A stretch of 6,987 nt of DNA from positions 1 through 6,987 of the forward strand of contig CAJAYZ010000295.1 of assembly GCA_903949225.1 (NCBI GenBank). Reading direction: 5' to 3'. Origin of the DNA: an uncultured Planctomycetaceae bacterium (GTDB lineage Bacteria; Planctomycetota; Planctomycetia; Pirellulales; UBA1268). The translations under genes and the position numbers were made by a program. How positions within the stretch are numbered: the first letter of the stretch is position 1; the number at the start of each line of letters is the position of its first letter. Below, in pieces: positions 1 to 6,037 of this stretch. The notes beneath the pieces were generated by a model that saw only the letters and a list, made by a program, of their open reading frames with translations, had not been told where the DNA came from and did no database searches.

Positions 1-237
1 CAGGGGCGCCTCCTCGGCTGCGGCCGCTGCCGGGGTGTGATCCTCGGGCGCGGCAGGCGCCGTGGTGTCGGCCGCAGCAGCCTCGGCCGGGGCCACATCG
101 ACTTCGATGGCCACCTGCCCCTCCGCTCGGCCGCTCCCAACAGCGATCGCGGCGATCAAGCCCAAGCAGCGAAGCGATACAACCGGCCAAGAGGCCGCGT
201 CGTCCCGGCGATCGCTCCCCCGTGAAAGGATTCTCAT
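1..237 (-). CDS. N-terminal 79 residues of a probable secreted Ala/Pro/Glu-rich protein (3' end outside window)
   Basis: The ATG at 237-235 overlaps the TGA of the preceding gene as ATGA, and the frame stays open to the left edge. No good Shine-Dalgarno motif precedes it, so translation probably depends on coupling to the upstream gene. Seen: a long basic start (MRILSRGSDRRDDA), then a hydrophobic stretch (VVSLRCLGLIAAIAVG) and small residues before Q41, which fits a signal peptide cleaved around residues 38-41. No lipobox is present, since the Cys lies before the hydrophobic core. The first mature residues (VAIEVDVAP) lead into an Ala/Pro/Glu-rich low-complexity run. No domain is recognisable in the visible part. 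Position as the next operon gene after the large membrane protein suggests an exported partner of the same system. Confidence 0.7.
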   Translation of the reverse strand, partial: MRILSRGSDRRDDAASWPVVSLRCLGLIAAIAVGSGRAEGQVAIEVDVAPAEAAAADTTAPAAPEDHTPAAAAAEEAPL

Positions 238-3200
238 GGCGTCGATCCCGGCGTTTGCCGGCCCCGTTCGAAGGCATTGAAATAGGCATCGAGCCCATCG
301 CGAAACTCCTCCGGCAGCACCCGACCGCTCCGGCCCACCGCTTGATCCTCCTCCGGCGCCTCGAGCCGCGCACGGGCATTGACCCCGTCGCCCAATCGGG
401 CGAGCGCGGAGTCGCGCGTCGAGCCGTCCGCGCCGCCCCCCGGGCTGTTGCCGCCCCCTCCGCCGCCACCACCACCGCCGCCGCCGAACTGCGACTGAAG
501 GAGGAGCTCGATCGCCTCAGTCTCGGCGGCGATCGCCCGGCGGCCGGTCTCAGCGCGGGCGAGGATTCCCGCCGCCTCGTCCATCACCCCTTCGACCGCC
601 TGAAAGAGGCGGATCTCCCGGGCGAACCGCGGCGGCTTGTCGGCCTCCGGCAGCAGGTCGCGCTCCATCCTTTGAATCGCCTCGTCAAACCGCACCGGGC
701 CGTCGGGCATGTCGGCGAGCTTTTCGATCATCCCGCCAACGCGGCGCGCGAGCGCGGCTTGCGTCTCCGAGAGCCGGCCGGCGAGGGTTGTGTAAGCGTC
801 GGATTCGAGGCCGGCACGGCGCTGTTCGGCGACGCGAGTCTCCTCGCGGAGATTCGTCTCGGCCTCGAGGATCTGCATCGCTTCGAGGACGATCTCTGGC
901 GGCAGGTTTTCGGCTGGAGGGCTCTTGCCAGGCCCCTGGGAATCCTTCGGCGGGGGAACGAGCTCCTCGGCCCAGCGGTCGAAGGTGTCAGACCAAAACT
1001 CCGATCGGGCAATCGATAGGCCGGTCTCCGCTGGGATTTCGGAAGAGAGCTGCCGGAGGCTGCCGAGGACGTCGAGCTCCTTCATCTCCTCGAGCACCGT
1101 GCGGAGCGCCGGCTGCGGACGACGCTCGGCATAGGCATCGAGGTCGTCCATGAGCACCGACATCCGCTCTCCCACCTGGTCGTTGCCCCGGGTCGCCGTC
1201 TCGACTTTTTTCACCACGGCGTCGTCGCCGGCAAAGGTGCGGGGCCGACCGAAGGCCCCGGCGACGACGGCCGACAGCCCCTGGCCGACTTTCAACTCGT
1301 TGCGGGAGGCCGCCTTGAGGCGCTTCACGAACGTCGTTCCCTCGAGCCTCGCCATCACGTCGGCCAGTTGGCGGGCGATGGCGGCGAAATCGTCGATGAG
1401 CTGCCGCTGCTTCTCGACCGCTGCCGCCAGAAGCGGCTGTTGGGCCGACTTTCCCCCCTGCCCTTTCCCGCCGGGAAAGGTGCCCACCGTCGTCGTCGGC
1501 AGGCCGAGCGTGCTCTCCCCTCCGCCGCCCGCCGCGGACTCCTTCGGAGGCTCCTCGCGATCCCGGGGCGCCGATCCCTCGCCATCGACAACCTGCGGCG
1601 CCGGGGGAAGCGACGATGGATCCTTCGATCCGCCAGCCGCAGGCTTTCCCCCTGGGCCGCGATCCTCGCCGACGCGCTGCGGCGGCTCCCGATCCTGGGG
1701 GCCTGCCTCCCCCTGCCTTTCGCCAGGCTGGCCCTGATTTTCCGGGCGCGGCGGCTGAGCGCTCCCCTGGCCGGCCGCATTCTCCTTCGGGGCATCCGCC
1801 GCGGCCTGAAGCAGTTCGCCGACGCCCGGCATCCGGGTGGCAGCCATCTCCTCCATCGATTTGACATGCTCGGCAAGCTCCTCGAGCGTGCCGGCCTCGA
1901 ACTCGGGGTTGCGCATCGCTTCACGGACAAGCGCTCCCCCCGCCTCAGCCAAGCGCCCCAGGCGGCGGCCGTTGTTCCGCTCCGCCGCCGCCTGCTCGCG
2001 GATCGTCTTGCGGTTCTCAGGGGCATCGAGCTCCTCGGCCGTCATCGCCTCGAGCTGCTCGTTGCGGGCAAGCAACTCCAGCTCCCGGTCGCGGACTTCC
2101 GCCGCCTGCTGTCGCCAGCGGCCGATCTGGTCGTTGATCCACAGGGCATGGTCGGCCGAGTTCATGACGACGAACGTCGTCGGCGCTGACCGGATCCGCT
2201 CCCGCCCGGGGAGATAATCCTCCACAAAGGCCCGCACCTGGATCGTCTGCGGCGCGATGCCGAGGCTTGCCGGTGCGAACGTCCCCACCGCCGCGAGCGT
2301 GTCGGCCTCAGGGGCCCCGGTGGCGAGAATCTGCTCGCCGCGGGCTCCCTCCTCCTCGCTTCCCAGCCACTCGAGGCCCACGTGCTTGACGCCGAAATCA
2401 TCGCGCGACTGGAGCGTGAAGCGGACCGTCTCCGAGTCGAGGAGCACCCCCTTGCCACCGAGGCCATCGACTGTGATCGTCGGCGGCTCGTCGTCGCGGG
2501 CCACGAGGCTCACCGTGAGCGGCTTGCTTCCGGAGAGGCCGAGCCGATCCTTCCAGACAAGGGACAGATCGACCGGCTCCTCGACGAGCACTTCCGGCGC
2601 CACGATCGCGGACGACTGCGGGGCGACGTCGTGGCCGTCGATCGAGGCGCTGGCCAACTCCCGACTGGCCGTCGCCGTCACCGCCACCCGGCTCCCCTTG
2701 ACGACCGACAAGCCCCCGCCGCGCAGCCCCTTCGCGATGGGAGCGTCGATGCCGAGGTACTCGGGGAGGCTGACAAGCGCCGAAAGCGCGGTGATCTCCG
2801 GTCGGAACGTCGGCTGGAGCGTCACCTCCTGGCGGGCATCCCCCACCGCCAGCCGCAAGCTCCCTGGGCTCACCTGAGCGGGAAGCGCGAGCGCATAGGC
2901 CTCCCCTTCACGGGCCGCCGCGATCTTCCCCCCGCCACCGATCCGGGCCTTTGCCCGGGCCGGTCGCCACGAGGAGGCCGCATCGAGGCGGACAACAAGC
3001 TCTGCCGGCTCGCCATGGGGGACCACCACCGTCTCCGGGAGCCTGTCGATCCTGGCAAACGTGTAGCGCTCCACGAGTCGCCACGGCGCGAGAAACCGCT
3101 GCCAGGCATTTGCCGCGGCGGCCGGGACGACAAGCCCGAGCACGGCAGCCAGCACCAGCGGCACGGAAACAAGCGCCAGCCAGAGCCGGTGCCTCGGCCG

Positions 3201-3722
3201 CGGCAGGGCCGCGCGGAGATCGTGGCGGCCCGCCACCTCGGCGACCTGGCCGATCGCCGCCTCGCAGAGCACCCGCGAGCGCGCCTGCTCGCCGGTATTG
3301 CCGACAAGCTCGACAACCCCGAGGAGCTGATCGCCAAGCGAAGGGAAGCGGCGGGCGATGAGCCGTGCCAGCTGGTCGAGCCCGCGCGTTCCCCACATCC
3401 AGCGATAAAACGCCACCGGGAAAACGCCGCAGGCGGCGATCGCACCGGCATACAGCGCAAACCGCGCCAGGACCGACGTGTCGGTAAGCCGATCGAAGAG
3501 AAAGAGCGCCAGCCAGGCGAAGAGGACGCTGAACAGGGCGATGCAGATCGCCTCGATTCCCTTCACTCTCCGGACGGTGGCACGAAAATCGTCGAGTTGC
3601 CGCCGCAGCGCCACAGGGAGCGCGAGGGTCGCGTCTTCTGGAACGGTCGGCCGCGGATCGGTCTTTTGGCGCTCGGCACTCACGGCTTGTCCCCCGGTTG
3701 GGAGTCGCGATTTCTCGTTCAT
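234..3722 (-). CDS. Large DUF4175-like membrane protein with periplasmic beta-rich and helical regions
   Basis: 1162 residues from ATG 3722 to TGA 236-234. Seen: a charged N-terminus, then three hydrophobic helices near residues 55-77, 86-108 and 180-202. The stretches before helix 1 and between helices 2 and 3 are rich in Arg, which predicts a cytoplasmic N-terminus and roughly 960 residues outside the membrane. Residues about 230-520 are beta-rich and look like stacked Ig-like modules (LPEYLGIDAPI, VKGSRVAVTATASREL, SRDDFGVKHVGLEW). Helical, coiled-coil-like segments (about 525-640, 765-925, 940-1080) are broken by a Pro/Gly/Gln/Glu-rich linker (about 644-763), a short PPP linker (about 922-940) and a run of 12 glycines (1080-1091). 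The segment SEFWSDTFDRWAEELV stands out as likely conserved. Known: DUF4175/TIGR02302 proteins share the N-terminal helices, the beta-rich region and the last place in MoxR-linked clusters. No enzymatic motif is visible. Inferred: a scaffold or envelope-spanning subunit. Identity as a true DUF4175 member is uncertain; the reading frame is not. Confidence 0.85.
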   Translation of the reverse strand: MNEKSRLPTGGQAVSAERQKTDPRPTVPEDATLALPVALRRQLDDFRATVRRVKGIEAICIALFSVLFAWLALFLFDRLTDTSVLARFALYAGAIAACGVFPVAFYRWMWGTRGLDQLARLIARRFPSLGDQLLGVVELVGNTGEQARSRVLCEAAIGQVAEVAGRHDLRAALPRPRHRLWLALVSVPLVLAAVLGLVVPAAAANAWQRFLAPWRLVERYTFARIDRLPETVVVPHGEPAELVVRLDAASSWRPARAKARIGGGGKIAAAREGEAYALALPAQVSPGSLRLAVGDARQEVTLQPTFRPEITALSALVSLPEYLGIDAPIAKGLRGGGLSVVKGSRVAVTATASRELASASIDGHDVAPQSSAIVAPEVLVEEPVDLSLVWKDRLGLSGSKPLTVSLVARDDEPPTITVDGLGGKGVLLDSETVRFTLQSRDDFGVKHVGLEWLGSEEEGARGEQILATGAPEADTLAAVGTFAPASLGIAPQTIQVRAFVEDYLPGRERIRSAPTTFVVMNSADHALWINDQIGRWRQQAAEVRDRELELLARNEQLEAMTAEELDAPENRKTIREQAAAERNNGRRLGRLAEAGGALVREAMRNPEFEAGTLEELAEHVKSMEEMAATRMPGVGELLQAAADAPKENAAGQGSAQPPRPENQGQPGERQGEAGPQDREPPQRVGEDRGPGGKPAAGGSKDPSSLPPAPQVVDGEGSAPRDREEPPKESAAGGGGESTLGLPTTTVGTFPGGKGQGGKSAQQPLLAAAVEKQRQLIDDFAAIARQLADVMARLEGTTFVKRLKAASRNELKVGQGLSAVVAGAFGRPRTFAGDDAVVKKVETATRGNDQVGERMSVLMDDLDAYAERRPQPALRTVLEEMKELDVLGSLRQLSSEIPAETGLSIARSEFWSDTFDRWAEELVPPPKDSQGPGKSPPAENLPPEIVLEAMQILEAETNLREETRVAEQRRAGLESDAYTTLAGRLSETQAALARRVGGMIEKLADMPDGPVRFDEAIQRMERDLLPEADKPPRFAREIRLFQAVEGVMDEAAGILARAETGRRAIAAETEAIELLLQSQFGGGGGGGGGGGGNSPGGGADGSTRDSALARLGDGVNARARLEAPEEDQAVGRSGRVLPEEFRDGLDAYFNAFERGRQTPGSTP
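450..485 (-). repeat. Run of 12 consecutive glycine codons
   Basis: In the coding direction the codons are GGC x3, GGT x3, GGC x2, GGA, GGG, GGC x2, between QSQF and NSPGGG. The run splits the last helical segment from the C-terminal tail (RVLPEEFRDGLDAYFNAFERG). Mixed codons argue against a recent single-codon expansion, but the GGC/GGT blocks could still slip. Confidence 0.8.
1434..1793 (-). other. Disordered Pro/Gly/Gln/Glu-rich linker inside the DUF4175-like protein
   Basis: About 120 codons (residues 644-763) are dominated by P, G, Q, E, R, D and S, with pieces such as QGSAQPPRPENQGQPGERQG. There is almost no hydrophobic content until GLPTTTVGTFPGG near the end. It joins two helical regions on the predicted periplasmic side and is probably a flexible tether or spacer. 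Confidence 0.7.
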
Positions 3723-3781
3723 CCTATCGTTCTCCCTGACCAACGGGCCCGCCGCGGGCGCGCGATCGCTTCATCCGGCCG
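3723..3781 (-). other. 59-nt gap, the only non-overlapping junction in the operon
   Basis: The other two junctions are 4-nt overlaps. This gap holds the ribosome binding site for the downstream gene and a short GC hairpin (GCCCG/CGGGC at 3747-3759, 3-nt loop). It also holds a GCGATCGC palindrome (3762-3769) and a 16-codon open frame (3774-3724). The hairpin is small and has no T-tract on the transcribed side, so it is not a convincing terminator. No promoter motif is evident, and read-through is the simplest reading. Confidence 0.5.
3732..3737 (-). promoter_or_regulatory. Ribosome binding site for the DUF4175-like gene
   Basis: Minus-strand AGGGAG sits 9 nt before the ATG at 3722. It supports that ATG over the in-frame TTG at 3743, which would place this purine-rich motif inside the coding sequence. 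Confidence 0.65.
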
Positions 3782-6037
3782 CTATACGAGCCCCTGCCAC
3801 TTGCGCCCCACCCAGAAAAGCCCGAGCAGCCCGACGAGCGCGGCGAGAGTGAGCGGATGGGCCCAAAGCCTCTCCCGGCGGAGGTCGGGGGGATTTTCGG
3901 GGAGTTTCCCCAGCGTCAGGAGGAGCTCGGCAAGATCGGCGGGGCTCGTCACCGAGCCCTGCGTGAGCCGGGCAAGCTCCTCGAGAACCTCCGGACGAGC
4001 CCGGGCGCCGATCTCCTCGCCGGCTGCCCCCTGGACAAACACCGCCGCCTCGAGCCGGTCGCCGGTCTCGACGCAGGCAAGCACCACGCCATGGCTCCCC
4101 GGCTCGCGCGGTGTCCAGCTTCCCGAGAACACTCCCCACGCTCCCTGCTCTCCCGGCGCCGCCAAGCGGACGGTCTCGGTGGCGCCGGAGGGGGCGGTGA
4201 CGGTGACGGTGACGGTGCCCGATTGGAGCGGCTCGCCGACCGCGTCGCCGACGTTGGCGTCGATCGCCACGGCCTGTCCGGTCTGGGGCTGCTCGGGGGT
4301 ATAGAGGAGCCGCATCCGCTCCCCCTTGGCCATCGAGCGCCGGTAGGCCATCCAGCGCACCACCTGCCCCCAGAAGCGGTAGTGGTATTTGTCCTCAACC
4401 CCCTTTCGCCACCGCCAGGCGCCATCGGTGGCCATGAAGAGGACTTTTCCGGCCCCGAACGAGCGCGTGACAAGGAGGGGAATCCGCCCCGACTCATTGG
4501 CAACGTCGTCGTGGACGGCGAGGACCTCGCTGCCGGCCTTGGCCCGGGCAACGGGGCCATACCACTGAAAGCCGGGGAGCGACTCCCACACGGTCGCATT
4601 CTCGTCGGGGGTGTCGGCGAGACGTGTGAGCAGGCTCGAACGCCCCTTGTCGGTGAGCGCGAATCGCCCCGGCGTCGCCGTGCCGGTTCCCTCGGGGCGG
4701 GTCTCGTCGAGGACCACCGGGAGGAGGTCGCCGAGCGCCGTCTCCGCAAGCGACATCTCATGCCCCAGCCAGCCCGGCATGAAGACGAGCCCCGAGGCTT
4801 GATATTCAACAAGCTCCTTGAGAAGCCGGCAGTCGTCCTCGGTGAGCTGACCGGCATCGATTCCAACGTCACCGAGGAAGACGACATCGAACGCCGACAA
4901 CTCCTCGATCGATCCGGGAAACTTTTTGATTGCATCCTTCGAGCCGCCGCCGACCTGCGACAGCCCGGGCTGAAAGAGGAGACAAGCGAGCTCGACGCCG
5001 GGATCACGGGAGAGGGCGTTGCGCAGGTAGCGGTATTCCCACCGCGGCACGCTTTCGACGATGAGGACGCGAAGCTTCTCCTCGCGAATCGCCACCGGCA
5101 CCGAGCGGGCGTTGTTGTAGGGGAGGAGCTCGCCGGCCTGCGGGGGTACGCGGACGGTGAGCGTGTATTCACCGACGGTGGCCGGCGTCCAGAGGATCCA
5201 ATCGGTCGTCGACTGCATCGACGCGAGGCGCACCTCCTTCGTGAAGCGCTGGCCGTCGGAAGCCTCGACCTCGACGGTCGCCATCTGCTCCCGCGGCAGC
5301 GAGCTGCGGATCGTAAACGGCACCCGAAACGGCTTGGCGACCACGCCGGTGACAGCGCTATCGATGCCCGAGACGGCAACATCGGGGAGCGGGGTGAGGC
5401 TTCCGGCAGGGACGGCAAACACCGGCACCCCGGCGAGCCGCAAGCCCGTCGCCGCCTGAACCGGCGGCTTCCCCTCGTTCCAGTCGCCGTCGGAGGCGAT
5501 CACCACCCCGCGCAGATTCGGATGACGTCGCACGACCTCATCGAGCGGGTCAAAGAGATTTGTCCCCGTGGTCACAGCTTTCGCATCAACGGCCTGGGCG
5601 CTCGAAAACGGCTCGATGGCAATTGCATACCGATCCTCGAGGGCGCTCCAGAACGACCGCTCGCCGAGCGCCGCCACCGCCTCAGCACGCGACAGTGCCC
5701 CGGGGCTGTCCCCGCCGTCACCGGAATCGCCCCGGCGGACATCGACTGTCTCCATGCTCCGCGAATCGTCGAGGAGGACAGCGATCGTCGGATTGTCGAC
5801 GGGGCGCTGTTCGGTGACCCACTCCGGCTGATTGAGGAGGATCGCGACTAGCACCGCGATGAGCAGTCGCAGCCCTTCAAGGAGCCCGAAGCCCGGCTTG
5901 AATCCGCTCCGCCACCAGCCGATCAAGCCGACCGCAGCCACGAGAAGCACCAGCACGATCGACACCCCGAGCGTCCAGGGGCTCGACTGGAAGCGGATGC
6001 CGTGCGCCAGCGTGATCATCTCGGCGGGAGTCGTCAC
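3782..6037 (-). CDS. Membrane-anchored VWA protein with a degenerate glutamine-amidotransferase-like domain
   Basis: 751 residues from a GTG that overlaps the upstream stop by 4 nt; ends at TAG 3784-3782. Seen: two hydrophobic helices near residues 22-41 and 52-68, separated by a basic loop (WWRSGFKPGF). A VWA fold follows with a complete metal-binding (MIDAS) set: DDSRSM (D90, S92, S94), a threonine in TTGTNL (probably T159) and VIASDGDWNEG (D183). Next come a beta-rich segment (about 215-318) and an amidotransferase-like domain (about 320-570) beginning KLRVLIVESVPRWEYRYLRN, with FDVVFLGD and GLVFMPGWLGHEMS. A second beta-rich module (about 585-670) and a C-terminal helix (about 727-743) ending in GRKWQGLV complete it. 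The usual nucleophile Cys is absent from the amidotransferase-like core, so enzymatic activity is unlikely. Basic loop and tail place the soluble part in the periplasm. Inferred: a metal-dependent binding subunit of a MoxR/Bat-like membrane complex. A Gly/Asp-rich insertion (about 101-113) follows the MIDAS motif. Ligand unknown. Confidence 0.88.
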   Translation of the reverse strand: MTTPAEMITLAHGIRFQSSPWTLGVSIVLVLLVAAVGLIGWWRSGFKPGFGLLEGLRLLIAVLVAILLNQPEWVTEQRPVDNPTIAVLLDDSRSMETVDVRRGDSGDGGDSPGALSRAEAVAALGERSFWSALEDRYAIAIEPFSSAQAVDAKAVTTGTNLFDPLDEVVRRHPNLRGVVIASDGDWNEGKPPVQAATGLRLAGVPVFAVPAGSLTPLPDVAVSGIDSAVTGVVAKPFRVPFTIRSSLPREQMATVEVEASDGQRFTKEVRLASMQSTTDWILWTPATVGEYTLTVRVPPQAGELLPYNNARSVPVAIREEKLRVLIVESVPRWEYRYLRNALSRDPGVELACLLFQPGLSQVGGGSKDAIKKFPGSIEELSAFDVVFLGDVGIDAGQLTEDDCRLLKELVEYQASGLVFMPGWLGHEMSLAETALGDLLPVVLDETRPEGTGTATPGRFALTDKGRSSLLTRLADTPDENATVWESLPGFQWYGPVARAKAGSEVLAVHDDVANESGRIPLLVTRSFGAGKVLFMATDGAWRWRKGVEDKYHYRFWGQVVRWMAYRRSMAKGERMRLLYTPEQPQTGQAVAIDANVGDAVGEPLQSGTVTVTVTAPSGATETVRLAAPGEQGAWGVFSGSWTPREPGSHGVVLACVETGDRLEAAVFVQGAAGEEIGARARPEVLEELARLTQGSVTSPADLAELLLTLGKLPENPPDLRRERLWAHPLTLAALVGLLGLFWVGRKWQGLV
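4196..4217 (-). repeat. Short 6-bp tandem repeat within the VWA gene
   Basis: The plus strand reads GGTGAC three times and then GGTG. In the gene frame it encodes alternating Val and Thr (about residues 608-614), part of a beta strand in the second beta-rich module. It is in frame and explained by the protein, though a slippage-prone hexamer could vary between strains. Confidence 0.6.

Noticed and set aside
222..1019. 265-codon open frame on the plus strand
   Set aside because: Antisense to the C-terminal part of the large membrane protein; its repeats simply mirror the glycine run and helical segments.
1434..1793. Low-complexity linker as inserted foreign DNA or a frameshifted region
   Set aside because: Frame and codon style match the flanks, and Pro/Gly/Gln-rich linkers are common in this type of protein; no boundary repeats were seen.
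3720..3743. TTG at 3743 as the start of the large membrane protein
   Set aside because: The ATG at 3722 has AGGGAG 9 nt upstream, which would be internal if the TTG were used; TTG starts are also rarer.
3747..3759. GC hairpin as a rho-independent terminator
   Set aside because: The stem is only 5 bp and there is no T-tract after it on the transcribed strand, while the downstream gene follows closely.
2382..4304. 640-codon open frame on the plus strand
   Set aside because: It lies antisense across the large membrane protein and the end of the VWA gene, spanning their junction. Its product is an Arg/Pro/His-rich mixture without domain or membrane pattern, and the minus-strand genes have clear motifs, starts and overlaps.
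3949..5418. 489-codon open frame on the minus strand inside the VWA gene
   Set aside because: Same strand but a different frame from the VWA protein. Its product is extremely Ser/Arg-rich, as expected from an out-of-frame reading of GC-rich codons.
3857..5851. 664-codon open frame on the plus strand
   Set aside because: Fully antisense to the VWA gene. GC-rich codon bias leaves the complementary frame free of stops; composition is Arg/Gly/His-rich and nothing recognisable appears.
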